Assembly (NCBI GenBank): GCA_002731825.1
Contig: PCCS01000012.1
Coordinates: 62,001 to 126,000, forward strand
Origin: Myxococcales bacterium
Lineage (GTDB): Bacteria > Myxococcota_A > Bradymonadia > UBA7976 > UBA1532
Reading direction: 5' to 3'
DNA length: 64,000 nucleotides
Part shown: piece by piece, positions 28,225 through 37,717 of the stretch
How positions within the stretch are numbered: the first letter of the stretch is position 1
Layout of the letters: every line of letters begins with the position of its first letter
Translations under genes and position numbers: made by a program
Notes under the pieces: model-generated
What the model was told of the DNA's origin: nothing
What the model saw: the letters and a program-made list of their open reading frames with translations, nothing else
The model's database searches: none

Positions 28225-29124
28225 TCAGGTCGGAAACAGGGATTCGATAGATAGGTATTTGTCACCCCGATCGCACACGATAAAAACAATCTCGCTTTGT
28301 GCCGGGGCGGTCTGTGCCACTTGAAGTGCAGCTAAGCAGGCCCCACCGGATGACAAGCCAACAAAGAGACCTTCCTCGATGGCCATACGACGGGTCATCT
28401 CTTCCGCCTTTTCTCGTGAGACATCGATGATTTCATCGACTCGTTCCGGTTCATAAATTTTGGGTAAATATTCGGTTGGCCAGCGTCTGATGCCGGGTAT
28501 TTTAGACCCGTCTTCTGGCTGGACTCCGACGATCTTGATCTGGTCGTTTTTCTCTTTTAAAAAACGCGAGGTACCCATGATTGTGCCCGTTGTGCCCATC
28601 GAACTGACGAAATGAGTCACCTTCTCTCCAGTATTCTCCCAGACTTCGGGCCCGGTGGTCTCATAGTGCATTTGTGGATTGGCTGGATTTGCAAATTGAT
28701 TCAGCTGAAAATGGGTGCCGGCGTCGTGCATCTCTTGTGCACGATCGCGGGCTGCTACAATGCCGTCCTCGACAAGGATGACCTCGGCTCCATAGGCCTT
28801 CATGATCGCCCGACGCTCGGGCGTCGCTGATTCAGGCAAGAGTAATGTAATCGGCTTTTTTTTAAGAGTGGCGATCATCGCCAGAGCAATGCCCGTATTA
28901 CCACTGGTCGCTTCGACGAGTCGGCGGCCACCATCCAGGTGTCCGGCTTGCTCCGCCGCTGTAATCATAGCAAGAGCGGCCCTGTCTTTTACAGATCCAC
29001 CCAGATTAGTCCCCTCTAGCTTGGCCCAAACCCGAATATCCGTCCGATGGACTAATTTTTGGAGCTGCCGCATGGGCGTGTTTGCGACCAAACCATCGAA
29101 TTCAGAATATAAGCGATTCACCAT
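28225..29124 (-). CDS. cysM: PLP-dependent cysteine synthase B
   Basis: A 299-aa fold-type II PLP enzyme making cysteine from O-acetylserine (CysM can also use thiosulfate). The PLP lysine is in GSVKDRAAL, the substrate loop is EATSGNTGIALAM, and the phosphate-binding loop is SSMGTTGTIMG. VGVQPEDGSKIPGIRRWP and the short length favour CysM over CysK. The track's start at 29160 is probably too early. ATG 29124 or GTG 29121 is close behind GCTGGAG. The gene is followed by DUF1244. Confidence 0.92.
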   Translation of the reverse strand: MVNRLYSEFDGLVANTPMRQLQKLVHRTDIRVWAKLEGTNLGGSVKDRAALAMITAAEQAGHLDGGRRLVEATSGNTGIALAMIATLKKKPITLLLPESATPERRAIMKAYGAEVILVEDGIVAARDRAQEMHDAGTHFQLNQFANPANPQMHYETTGPEVWENTGEKVTHFVSSMGTTGTIMGTSRFLKEKNDQIKIVGVQPEDGSKIPGIRRWPTEYLPKIYEPERVDEIIDVSREKAEEMTRRMAIEEGLFVGLSSGGACLAALQVAQTAPAQSEIVFIVCDRGDKYLSIESLFPT

Positions 29125-29345
29125 GACTCCAGCACATTCATAACAGCTATGGCATGCCATGCTTCATTGTATCGGGTCAATGATCAAGCGTCATGGCCGT
29201 CCGCTTCCGATGGTGACATCTGCCCTTCAAAACCATCCATTCAGTTCATCAGATCTCGGTTTGGTTGCAAAGAGACCCTCTACTTGAACCCGCCCAAAAC
29301 CCGTGCTAGCCACTCCAGTGGATTCGGTCAAAAGGAGTGGGTCAG

Positions 29346-29921
29346 ATGAAAGGTCGCAAACCAGTTACATCGACAGAGCGAATACAACTGGCTAAAAACA
29401 CCCGCGTAATCGTGGTCGCGGACACCCACTCAAAGCCCCATCCAAACACCATTGAAATCATTAAAGAAAAACAACCGGACCTCATTCTTCATGCAGGTGA
29501 CATCGGTACCCTGTCCGTGCTCGATCCGTTGAAAAAGATTGCCCCATTGATTGCTGTTCGTGGAAACATCGACTCCGTCAAGTGTGATTTACCCGATGTC
29601 GTCACAATTTTTTTCGAGTCAGCAGGCGTGGTCCGCTCATGCTGGTTGCTGACACATATTGCTGTTCGTGGACCTAAATTAAAGAGCCCAATCCATAGCT
29701 TGGCGTCTGCGATGCAGGCTCAACTTGTTGTTTGCGGGCACAGTCATGTACCCCTGTTGACTCACGATCGGGGTATTGCGGTTTTTAACCCAGGCAGTTG
29801 TGGACCGCGGCGCTTCGTACTGCCCATACTCATTGGACAAATTGATATTGACCAGGCGGGTCTCCACTTTCAGCATATCGCATGCTCGACGGGTGAAACC
29901 TGGAGACCGGACGTAGGTTAA
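29346..29921 (+). CDS. YfcE-like calcineurin-type metallophosphoesterase
   Basis: A 191-aa phosphodiesterase of the YfcE/MJ0936 family. The metal ligands are visible in order: DTH (VVADTHSKP), GD (HAGDIGT), GN (VRGNIDS), a His (LLTHIAVRG) and GHSH (VCGHSHVPLL). The natural substrate is not predictable. AGGAG lies about 7 nt before ATG 29346, so the track's GTG three codons earlier is not needed. It is followed by the 540-base structured gap. Confidence 0.88.
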   Translation: MKGRKPVTSTERIQLAKNTRVIVVADTHSKPHPNTIEIIKEKQPDLILHAGDIGTLSVLDPLKKIAPLIAVRGNIDSVKCDLPDVVTIFFESAGVVRSCWLLTHIAVRGPKLKSPIHSLASAMQAQLVVCGHSHVPLLTHDRGIAVFNPGSCGPRRFVLPILIGQIDIDQAGLHFQHIACSTGETWRPDVG

Positions 29922-29939
29922 TTGGGGTGGAAGGGGGAT

Positions 29940-30205
29940 GTGAACCCGGCCGCACGAGGGGAAAAGCGGCCGGATTCACTGGAAAACTGACTGAGTGGTC
30001 ATGCAAAAGCATTATCCACAAGACAGTTAGATTCCTGAGACGCCTTGGTTCGGGGGGAATCGCTTGATCTTCGGGGAGATAAAGTCCTCGGCGTCTCATC
30101 TGTGTCAACAGCGCTGAGACGAGAACTCATTCCAGCCTCGTTCATTTTGTTGGATTTTTATTTATGTATCCATAACAGGCGCCTGTCTAACGGCGCTTTT
30201 GAGCT
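29940..30205 (+). ncRNA. Candidate structured RNA with three hairpin modules
   Basis: Three adjacent folds follow the phosphodiesterase gene. Module 1 (29940-29979): GTGAA and CCGGCCGC pair with GCGGCCGG and TTCAC, 13 bp with one mismatch. Module 2 (29981-30035): GGAA, AACTG, GTGG and ATGC pair in nested order with GCAT, CCAC, CAGTT and TTCC around an AAAA loop. Module 3 (30036-30098): a 9-bp stem TGAGACGCC/GGCGTCTCA closes two small inner hairpins, making a three-way junction. Terminator-like stems with T-runs follow (about 30118-30160 and 30177-30200). I could not match it to tmRNA, RNase P, SRP, 6S or a known riboswitch. It could be a free RNA or a 3' UTR. Confidence 0.45.
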
Positions 30206-30460
30206 GCTTAAATGTACTATTTCTAGACCAGTAAACCCCTTGGATCCTCCTCGTTCAGAGATGGACAAATCAGTGAAGTCGGTCAACCTAAGTACCGGTT
30301 CGATACCCCCTCTTTCCATGACATCGAGTCTCGCCAAAAATCCTGTTTATTACCGCTTTAAAAGAAAAGTTCATAAAGCCAGCAACTTTCGCTAACGGAC
30401 CCCTCGATCCAGCGCCGTATTTGATCTAGAGTGCAAACACTTAATCGGGGAGGACGGCCG
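30206..30460. other. Intergenic remainder before the TerB-like gene
   Basis: About 250 bases between the structured segment and the next gene. The ORF track lists a 116-aa frame (30045-30395) that runs through the hairpins and has no ribosome site or protein-like composition. I see no other feature here. Confidence 0.5.
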
Positions 30461-30922
30461 ATGAGCAGTTGGGCGACTATGGTCACGCGCGCGAATACGA
30501 GAGCCAATCTTCGCGATTTAACCACCAATCAGGTGCACGCTGTGGTCGATATGCTCTGTTTGGTGATTTATGCCGACAATCGAATGTCAGCCCTTGAGCA
30601 GATTGAGTTCGAAGATACACTCTTGGAATTAGATTGGACACAATCCAAAGAACAGATCGTTCGAGCAAGAATTAATACGGCGTCATCGCCGGCACGCTAT
30701 GCTAACTCGCGAGAAGCGCGTCTCGAACTTGTGTCGAAGGCCGTCAAGCTGCTCGGTCAAACTGTCGATGACCAAAATGAGGGCATATTTGGATTAATTG
30801 CGAGTATGGCCTTCTCGGATTTAGTCCTGCATCGACGAGAAAAAGAACTTCTCAACTATATCGCCGATGCACTCAACATTGCATCGGAACGGGCGGTTGC
30901 GATTCAATCGCAATTCGCTTGA
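30461..30922 (+). CDS. TerB-like domain protein
   Basis: A 153-aa all-helical protein with the TerB/DjlA-N-like pattern of acidic metal-binding positions (LVIYADNRMSALEQIEFEDTLLEL and LIASMAFSDLVLHRREKELL). The TerB family is linked to tellurite resistance and membrane-stress modules, but many free-standing members have no known role, and no ter genes are here. GGGGAGGA ends 6 nt before ATG 30461, which overrides the track's start at 30431. It is preceded by the structured intergenic region. Confidence 0.75.
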   Translation: MSSWATMVTRANTRANLRDLTTNQVHAVVDMLCLVIYADNRMSALEQIEFEDTLLELDWTQSKEQIVRARINTASSPARYANSREARLELVSKAVKLLGQTVDDQNEGIFGLIASMAFSDLVLHRREKELLNYIADALNIASERAVAIQSQFA

Positions 30923-30962
30923 TAAGGCTGTAGAAAGCCTACCTCTGAGAGCCTAGAACATC

Positions 30963-31622
30963 TCAGATTAAAGTTAGAATATCCGTCATTGAGTTCATCA
31001 GATACGTTGGTTCACATAGAGTGAGTTCAGCGACATCAAATGGGCCCCATAGCGCAGCTGCGGTCAGGCAGCCTGCTCGTTTCCCACTCAAGATGTCATG
31101 GGGTGAATCCCCAATGAACAAGCAGGCATCAGGACTCGCATCCATGAGGCTGACGGCCTTGAGTACCGGTTCAGGGTGCGGCTTCGGATGTTCAACATCA
31201 TCGAATCCAATGACGAATTCAAAAGCATCTTCTAAGCCGCAGATTCTCAGCCCTCGTCGGGCCGTACTTTGAGGTTTACTGGTGACAATCCCCAGTCGAA
31301 TCTGTCGAGCTTGCAAGGTGCTGATTATATCGGCGACTCCATCAAACGCGCGTATGGACGCATCATGATTTGATAGATTGTGGTTATGATATACGGCTCT
31401 CGATGTCATCACTTCAGCCTGTGTGAGCGGACGACCAAGGTGTTTTGCACCATGGATTTTCAGCTGTTCGATAAGTGGTGTGCCAATGCCTGAAACCAAT
31501 GTTTTATCGTCAGGTGAATATCCAAACTCTTGCTCAAGGGCATGTCTCATGGATTCGACGATCAATGGAATTGAGTCGAGTAAGGTTCCATCTAGGTCGA
31601 AAAAGATGTTTTTAATGGACAT
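30963..31622 (-). CDS. HAD-superfamily phosphatase (phosphoglycolate phosphatase-like)
   Basis: A 219-aa HAD hydrolase with FFDLDGTLLDS (nucleophile Asp), VTSKP (motif II), and FIGDSPHDILSGKRAG (motif IV), plus a helical cap of the PGP/PpaX type. The substrate could be 2-phosphoglycolate or pyrophosphate; the sequence does not decide. The start follows the M32 carboxypeptidase stop by one base, so the two genes are in one transcript. Confidence 0.88.
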   Translation of the reverse strand: MSIKNIFFDLDGTLLDSIPLIVESMRHALEQEFGYSPDDKTLVSGIGTPLIEQLKIHGAKHLGRPLTQAEVMTSRAVYHNHNLSNHDASIRAFDGVADIISTLQARQIRLGIVTSKPQSTARRGLRICGLEDAFEFVIGFDDVEHPKPHPEPVLKAVSLMDASPDACLFIGDSPHDILSGKRAGCLTAAALWGPFDVAELTLCEPTYLMNSMTDILTLI

Positions 31623-31623
31623 A

Positions 31624-33108
31624 TTACTGCTCCAAATAGCGTCGTTTTATATGACGCTTGAATACAGATGGATCCAATGGTCGACCTGTCGCCGACACCA
31701 TCAAGTCATTGGGTGACAACAGAGAGCCTTTCTGATGAACGCTCTCTCTGACCCAAGTGACCAGCCCACTAAAATTACCTTGACCAATTTCATCAGGAAT
31801 TGAGGGTATGTCCGTGACCGCCTGCTCGAAGAGCTGGGCCGCATTCAAGGCGCCTAATGTGTATGTTGGAAAGTAACCAACGGAACCCATATGCCAGTGG
31901 ATGTCCTGCATGCATCCATTGGTGTCGGTCTCGGGTACAATGCCCACCAGCTCACGCATTCCGTCATTCCAGGCTGACGGCAGGTCCGCCAATGCCAGAT
32001 CACCGCTGAGTAAAGCTTTTTCCAATCGATAGCGTAGAATGACATGAAGTGGGTAGGTTGCCTCGTCGGCATCCACTCGGATGAGCCCACGCCGAACTTC
32101 AAGATAACTCCGCAGCATCTCGCCCGTTGACCAGCCTGGGCCAGTTGCGCCAAATGCAGCCCTCAATCTAGGGGCCAGATAAGAGACGAACTCTGGGCTT
32201 CTGCACGCTTGCATTTCCATAAGTAAGGATTGGCTCTCATGGATGCCCATACTTCGGGCTCGGCCAACAGGTTGGCCCCGAAAACTGTTGGGGAGCCCTC
32301 GTTCGTAGAGCGCGTGACCTGTTTCATGGATCACGCCCATTATACTTTGCATGAAGTCGTCCGCTGTGTAGCGGGTTGTAATCCGAACATCGTCAGGACT
32401 TCCTCCGCAAAAAGGGTGCGCACTGACGTCTAACCGGCCGTGATCGAAATTAAATCCCAGTGCATCCATCAGATCTCGGCCGAGTTGTTTTTGGATCTCA
32501 ATGTCGAAGGGGCCGCTTGGTTTAACGATGGGGCCCATGCGCTCTTGGTGTTCGATGATCTCTCCGACAAGGTTCGGCAGGAATGATTCCAGTTCTGCAA
32601 AAACCGTATCTAATTGCGCGCTGCTATATCCCGGTTCATACAAGTCTAAAAGGGCATCGTACTGAGTCAGACCTGACCGATCTGACAGAACATGGGCCTG
32701 TTCACGAACCAATTCAAAAACGCGCTCAAGGTAGGGGCAGAGGCTTTGGAAATCATTGGCTGGACGCGCTTTCAGCCATGCAATTTCGCAGGCAGATATT
32801 GCATCACTCATGGCTGCTACGAGGTCGGTGGGCAGTGCGTTGGCCTGGTTGTATTCTCGTTCGATTTCTCTGAGGTTGGCCTTATCCCAATCGCCCAGTG
32901 ATTCGCCCTTTGCAGCGTCGATCCAATCCTCAATGTCTGGCTTCGTCTTAAGACCATGGCAGATGGACTTGAGGGTGGTTGCCTCGGCGGAGCGGGCTTG
33001 AGCGGACCCTTTTGGCATCATCGTCGCCATGTCCCAATGGAGTAGACCGAGAACATTATCCAGATGAGATATCGTCCGATAATGAGATGTTAACTGTTGG
33101 TAGGACAC
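31624..33108 (-). CDS. M32 family carboxypeptidase (Taq type)
   Basis: A 494-aa metallocarboxypeptidase. The zinc site HETGH is at about residue 260 (GVIHETGHALYE), followed by the M32 motif IHESQSLLME, with the third ligand Glu. HPFCGGSPDDVRITTRY upstream is another M32 signature. Full length for the family, cytoplasmic, with no signal peptide. It trims C-terminal residues from peptides. It lies between the kinase-ATPase gene and the HAD phosphatase, all on the minus strand. Confidence 0.94.
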   Translation of the reverse strand: MSYQQLTSHYRTISHLDNVLGLLHWDMATMMPKGSAQARSAEATTLKSICHGLKTKPDIEDWIDAAKGESLGDWDKANLREIEREYNQANALPTDLVAAMSDAISACEIAWLKARPANDFQSLCPYLERVFELVREQAHVLSDRSGLTQYDALLDLYEPGYSSAQLDTVFAELESFLPNLVGEIIEHQERMGPIVKPSGPFDIEIQKQLGRDLMDALGFNFDHGRLDVSAHPFCGGSPDDVRITTRYTADDFMQSIMGVIHETGHALYERGLPNSFRGQPVGRARSMGIHESQSLLMEMQACRSPEFVSYLAPRLRAAFGATGPGWSTGEMLRSYLEVRRGLIRVDADEATYPLHVILRYRLEKALLSGDLALADLPSAWNDGMRELVGIVPETDTNGCMQDIHWHMGSVGYFPTYTLGALNAAQLFEQAVTDIPSIPDEIGQGNFSGLVTWVRESVHQKGSLLSPNDLMVSATGRPLDPSVFKRHIKRRYLEQ

Positions 33109-33134
33109 AGTATTTTCTCCTTTATATGAGTGCT

Positions 33135-36100
33135 TTAGTCGGTGTAGCCAGGTGCATATAAGCGTGTCATCAAGCTTGGCTTTCGTACGCCTTGCATCTT
33201 AAATTGGTCAATCCCTGCATCGAGCCATTGGCGGCCTTCATCACCGCCCAAGAGTGAGCCATAGCGAATTTTTGCAGCAGCAAGATAACCCCCGAGGTCA
33301 GCGGTAGCCAGTGCGTCGATCGCGTTGGCGTAGCCGATCTTTGCCGCGTCTTCGTGCCCTAGATACTCGTTTAGACACGCTTGGAAAAGACAGCTCTGTG
33401 CCCGGACCCACTGGGCTGGGTTTTCCTTTAATCGTTCAAGATCACGCTCGATTCGTTCACTCAATTCTGGAACCCGTTTACTTGTTGTGAGGGCGGCGAG
33501 TGACGCGCGGACTCTTAGGCTGAGCAGGTCACTTTTGACAAAGTGAATTTGATCGATCATCGCACGCCGAAGCGGAACCCACGCATCTGCGACATGTTCT
33601 AAAGCCAGTTCGAAATCACCCTTGTAGAGACAGAGATGGACCTGCGTCATCAAGCCAAAATATTGTTGGATTTGGTAATCATCATGACTCCATCTCTGAA
33701 TGGCGTCAGACCGATTTCGTTCAGCTGTATCGGGATCATCACCGCAGAGCCAGGCTAAACTGGGATAGCCTGTGCGCATACTGGTCGCAAAGAATTCGTT
33801 TCCTCGGTCTTTTGCCCATTCAAGTAATTCGGGTACTCGACTGACGATGGGCTTGAAATCTCCCCGCATCGCCATCGCCGAGAAGAGCATCACATGTGTG
33901 GTTGACCGCTCCCAGGCCGCATCTTGGCAGCTTTCACGAAATACGTCGGCTGCATACTCCAACGCTTCTTGGGCTTCAGCCCAGCGCCCTGTAAGCAGAA
34001 GACCGACGCCGCGACCGTAGTGGGCGAGACCCAGCGCATGAGGTTTATCAACAGTTTCAGCAAGGGTCATAGCTCGATTCGCGACATCGAGTGCAGCATC
34101 GATCTCATTGGGGCCGCTGGCTCCGGTGTACATGCTTTGTAGGCCAAGGGATCGCGCTAGTCGGTATGGGTCCCCGAATTCGAGCGCTTTAAGCAGCCCT
34201 CTCGCTTGGAAGTCTGCCGCTCGAACGTAGTCGATCATGCCCAAGCTGACAGCTGCCGTCCAGCAGGCGTCGATATATTGGGCCTCAACGGTCTCCTCCG
34301 GTATATCCAGCCTCATGTGGGTCGAATACCCCCGTTCCTCGATGGCTTTTCGAGTTTTGCCGAGGCTCGGCAATGCCTCTTGAGACGAGAGTGGAAAAGG
34401 AATGTTCAGCTCGCCCAGGATGTCTCCTAAGAGGTCTAACCCTTGCTCGAGGCTTCCAGATAAAATCAGATTTATGCAGGCTTTCATTCGCAGCTCATTA
34501 CGGAGCGAATCGTCCGCTTTAGTAGCGGCTTCTACGAAGATCTTTGCCGATTGATGTGTTCGTCCACTATTGGAGAGTGCTTGACCCAGGGCCATGAGCA
34601 GCTCGATTTCTTCCTCGACAGCGTCATCCGACGCGGGGATTGTGACACTCTGGCGATGAATGCTGAGCGCTTGATCATAGAGTGTCGCCGCATGTTCAAA
34701 GGCCAGTTTGTTATCCGCCATTCGTGCCGACTCGGCTGTGTATTGTCTGGCCTTATCGAAGTCTCCCGCGTGTACGAAATGGTCTACTAATGCGGCAGGC
34801 TCGCGCTCACTGCCCCGCTCTAAACACAGGGCGATATCAAGATTGATCTGAGTCGCTCGTTCTTTTGATATCCCGTCGAGTACGGGCGCGCGCAATCGGT
34901 CGTGATAGACCTCGAGAAAAACTTGATTGTCGCTGGTTTTAGTTCGAAGCAAGTGAGATGCGCGAAGCTCGCTGATGCAACGCTCACTTTCAGCGCCAAG
35001 GCCAGCGATCTCAATTGCATGGCTGCGTAGCAACGGTTTTGCGGCGACGGCGACGACGTGTAATAGGCGGCGAGAATTGACATCGATGGAGGTGATTCGA
35101 CTTCCGACTAAAGCGTCCAGAGTCATCGCGCCGGTCTTCAGACCACCGCTTTTCCGTCGATCTTCGTTAAATTCCGTGATGTGCCGAGTGAGTGATTCCA
35201 CAAAAAATGGGTTGCCGTGGGATTCGCGTACAATTTGTTCGAGATGATGTTGTCCTAAATTAATCTCTCTCAGCAAGTATCGGGTCAGGTTCATTGCCTG
35301 CGTATCGTCTAGGGGGCCAACTTCGATCTCACGGCCATCGAAGCCGTCCGCCTGACGCGCAAGCATCAAACGGAGGAACCGAACGAAATTACTGCCTCGA
35401 ATGGACTCCGTATGGAAACTGCACAAAACGAGCATGTTTGGCGCGTCTGGGAGGTCCAATAGTTCCCGCAGTAGAGCGACACTGTCATCATCTCCCCAGT
35501 GGACATCATCGATATGCAGAGCCAGAGACCAGCGATTTGCCAGTCGTGAAAATAGATCCCGTGCAGCTTGGAAGGCGACTTGACGTGTTTCAGTCAGCTC
35601 GATGATCAACGTGTCTGACCGCACAGATTTTGCGATTGAGGGGACATTCAATAAAACCGGAAAAAGATGCGTCAGGGCACCGATTCCAGGTGGCGTAAGC
35701 TCTTTGACAATGCTTGATGACAGACAGTTCAATTGTCTAGTCAAGTCATCGAACACACGATCGAAAGCCTTATAGGGCACGGCTTCGCGTTCGTAGCATC
35801 GACCCTCCAAGATCATCACATCTTCACGGCTTTTGAGCGGTTCAAGAAAATACTTAATTAAGGCACTTTTGCCCATACCAGACCGTCCGTGGACGCTACA
35901 AACGACAGATTTATCTTTTTTAATTTCACTGAAAGCTGAGACCAAAGCACCTAGATGTGATTCCCGCCCAATGAGCCTCGGCATGGCGGTCAGCGATGTC
36001 GAGGAGGTTGTCATGATGGTGCTTTCCTCGAGTTCAATGCCGAGGATGTTAAGTACGTCGGACTCGGTGGCGCGCTCAGCTGGGTCACGTTTCAATAGGG

Positions 36101-36845
36101 ATTTACAGAGCGCATCTAGATCCGCAGGCACTCGGCGATTGAGCTTACTTGGTGGTGGACCATCATTTTGTTTTTTCATGACGGCGACTTGCAGAGGTTT
36201 ACCTTGGAAAGGCAGCTCGCCTGTCAAGGCCTGGAATAGGACGACACCGAAACTATACCAATCGCTGGCGGACAGCGGGTCACTTCCATCACTCTGTTCG
36301 GGCGCCATATACTCGAGGGTCCCGCTAAAGCCTCTGATGTCTCGCACATCGATCTGGTCCAACTTAGTTGCTAGTCCAAAATCGAGGATGACCACACGCC
36401 CATCTCGTTCGACCAACATATTCGATGGTTTGATGTCCCGATGCAAATGACCGGATGCGTGCAAAGCAACCAACCCTTCGGCCAGTTGTTCAAATGCATT
36501 TCGCAATCGGAGTAAATCCAGTTCGAATTCTCCGCTGACCAGCGAGAAAGGCCTCACCCATTCCAAAAAGTCGACACCATCGACATATTCCATGGTGAAA
36601 AACCATGTTTTCGCTTCGTGGTGCAAGCCGTGCAAATCAACCAAGTTGAGGTGGCTCAATTCCGCAAGGCCTCTAAATTCGTTCTTTAATCTGAGGATTC
36701 CATAGGGGCTTTCCTGGTGTAAGGTCTTCAACGCAACATCGATACCCCTGAGTGTGTCATGGGCCAGATAAACGATCCCAGTACCCCCATGTCCAAGGCG
36801 TCTTAGTATTTTGAATCGTTCGGTCCCCTGAAAAGTATCGCCCAC
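33135..36845 (-). CDS. Serine/threonine kinase fused to AAA_16 ATPase and TPR region
   Basis: A 1236-aa multidomain signalling protein. Residues of about 10-270 are a Hanks-type kinase with GHGGTGIVYLA (P-loop), VALKTL (Lys), HRDIKPSN, DFGLA and APEQ all intact. Residues of about 285-600 form an AAA_16/NACHT-like ATPase with Walker A GRSGMGKSAL and Walker B LALHIDDVHWGD. The remaining 600 residues are helical TPR-like repeats. There is no DNA-binding or TM segment. PknK-like proteins of this build are frequent in Myxococcota. It probably couples phosphorylation to an NTP-driven scaffold, but its target is unknown. The M32 peptidase gene follows 27 nt downstream. Confidence 0.9.
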   Translation of the reverse strand: MGDTFQGTERFKILRRLGHGGTGIVYLAHDTLRGIDVALKTLHQESPYGILRLKNEFRGLAELSHLNLVDLHGLHHEAKTWFFTMEYVDGVDFLEWVRPFSLVSGEFELDLLRLRNAFEQLAEGLVALHASGHLHRDIKPSNMLVERDGRVVILDFGLATKLDQIDVRDIRGFSGTLEYMAPEQSDGSDPLSASDWYSFGVVLFQALTGELPFQGKPLQVAVMKKQNDGPPPSKLNRRVPADLDALCKSLLKRDPAERATESDVLNILGIELEESTIMTTSSTSLTAMPRLIGRESHLGALVSAFSEIKKDKSVVCSVHGRSGMGKSALIKYFLEPLKSREDVMILEGRCYEREAVPYKAFDRVFDDLTRQLNCLSSSIVKELTPPGIGALTHLFPVLLNVPSIAKSVRSDTLIIELTETRQVAFQAARDLFSRLANRWSLALHIDDVHWGDDDSVALLRELLDLPDAPNMLVLCSFHTESIRGSNFVRFLRLMLARQADGFDGREIEVGPLDDTQAMNLTRYLLREINLGQHHLEQIVRESHGNPFFVESLTRHITEFNEDRRKSGGLKTGAMTLDALVGSRITSIDVNSRRLLHVVAVAAKPLLRSHAIEIAGLGAESERCISELRASHLLRTKTSDNQVFLEVYHDRLRAPVLDGISKERATQINLDIALCLERGSEREPAALVDHFVHAGDFDKARQYTAESARMADNKLAFEHAATLYDQALSIHRQSVTIPASDDAVEEEIELLMALGQALSNSGRTHQSAKIFVEAATKADDSLRNELRMKACINLILSGSLEQGLDLLGDILGELNIPFPLSSQEALPSLGKTRKAIEERGYSTHMRLDIPEETVEAQYIDACWTAAVSLGMIDYVRAADFQARGLLKALEFGDPYRLARSLGLQSMYTGASGPNEIDAALDVANRAMTLAETVDKPHALGLAHYGRGVGLLLTGRWAEAQEALEYAADVFRESCQDAAWERSTTHVMLFSAMAMRGDFKPIVSRVPELLEWAKDRGNEFFATSMRTGYPSLAWLCGDDPDTAERNRSDAIQRWSHDDYQIQQYFGLMTQVHLCLYKGDFELALEHVADAWVPLRRAMIDQIHFVKSDLLSLRVRASLAALTTSKRVPELSERIERDLERLKENPAQWVRAQSCLFQACLNEYLGHEDAAKIGYANAIDALATADLGGYLAAAKIRYGSLLGGDEGRQWLDAGIDQFKMQGVRKPSLMTRLYAPGYTD

Positions 36846-36967
36846 GGTTGTGAATTGCCCCCAGCTCAGCCGTAAACCTTATGTTGCTGTCCCTAAGTCT
36901 CCACGAATCGATGATGATTCATGAGCCGTAAACCAAGCCAGCTCGTTGAGGGGCTTAGTGCCGTAGC

Positions 36968-37186
36968 CTATCGTGCTCGATAGGTAATACGACCTCGGGT
37001 TAAGTCGTAAGGTGAGAGCTCGACTGTCACTTGGTCCCCGGGCAGAATACGAATGAAGAACTTCCTCATTTTCCCTGAGACATGGGCCAACACTTTGTGG
37101 CCGTTCTCTAATTCCACGCGAAACATCGCGTTGGGAAGTGGCTCTATCACGGTGCCTTCGACTACAATTCCCTCTTCTTTCGCCAC
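36968..37186 (-). CDS. infA: Translation initiation factor IF-1
   Basis: A 72-aa S1/OB-fold protein, full length for IF-1, with typical segments [22 protein letters not shown] and GRITYR. It binds the ribosomal A site during initiation. It starts with GTG, with a strong AAGGAG 5 nt upstream. It stands apart from ribosomal protein operons here. The flanking gaps of 122 nt (toward the kinase gene) and 180 nt (toward mazG) hold nothing I recognise. Confidence 0.97.
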   Translation of the reverse strand: MAKEEGIVVEGTVIEPLPNAMFRVELENGHKVLAHVSGKMRKFFIRILPGDQVTVELSPYDLTRGRITYRAR

Positions 37187-37366
37187 AGTGGCTCCTTCAA
37201 AACATCGTTTTCGGATAGGTTTATTTAACCAGGCTTAAGGTGAGCGCAGTGTAACGATGATGACGGTTTTCGCAAGGCTTTCTGGTCAGATGCGTCCAAT
37301 CTTTCGTCGTTTGCTCGTAAACGGCCACTCATTAAGGTCCACTATCCACCCCGATGGGGTAAAAAA

Positions 37367-37717
37367 TTAGTCGTCCCAGCTGCGCTCAATGTTTCGTGCG
37401 TTCTTTTTTCTAAAGGCTGCTTCTAGATCGATATCTAAACGGTTGGCAATTGCTAAAAGGTAATTAAAAACATCGACAATCTCTTCTGCAACATCGGCTT
37501 TCGGATCATCAGATTTCGCTTTCTCATAGTATCGATTGTAGGTCCGAATCGCTTTAAACAGCTCTCCGACTTCTTCACCCATGAGAAAGCAATTGTGGAC
37601 TAAGTCGACATCAAGCCAGCCGTGATACGATTCTAAGCCTTGAATGTACGTCTGGTAGTCTTTTAGAACGGGAGACGCGGGGAGTTGCGGTGGAGACGGC
37701 TTTTCTTCAGACGCCAT
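37367..37717 (-). CDS. MazG-like nucleotide pyrophosphohydrolase
   Basis: A 116-aa single-domain all-alpha NTP pyrophosphatase. The metal-binding helices EEVGELFKA and DVAEEIVDVFNYLLAIA carry the ExxE...ExxD pattern. It likely hydrolyses non-canonical or excess NTPs, possibly with a sanitising role. It overlaps wecB by 11 nt on the same strand, so the two are probably co-expressed, although no functional link is obvious. Confidence 0.88.
   Translation of the reverse strand: MASEEKPSPPQLPASPVLKDYQTYIQGLESYHGWLDVDLVHNCFLMGEEVGELFKAIRTYNRYYEKAKSDDPKADVAEEIVDVFNYLLAIANRLDIDLEAAFRKKNARNIERSWDD

Noticed and set aside
30045-30395. 116-aa ORF in the 540-base gap
   Set aside because: It begins inside the three-way junction hairpin, has no ribosome site and no protein-like pattern.
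37340-37367. Hairpin ACCCC-GAT-GGGGT after mazG as terminator
   Set aside because: On the coding (minus) strand the T-run precedes the stem instead of following it.
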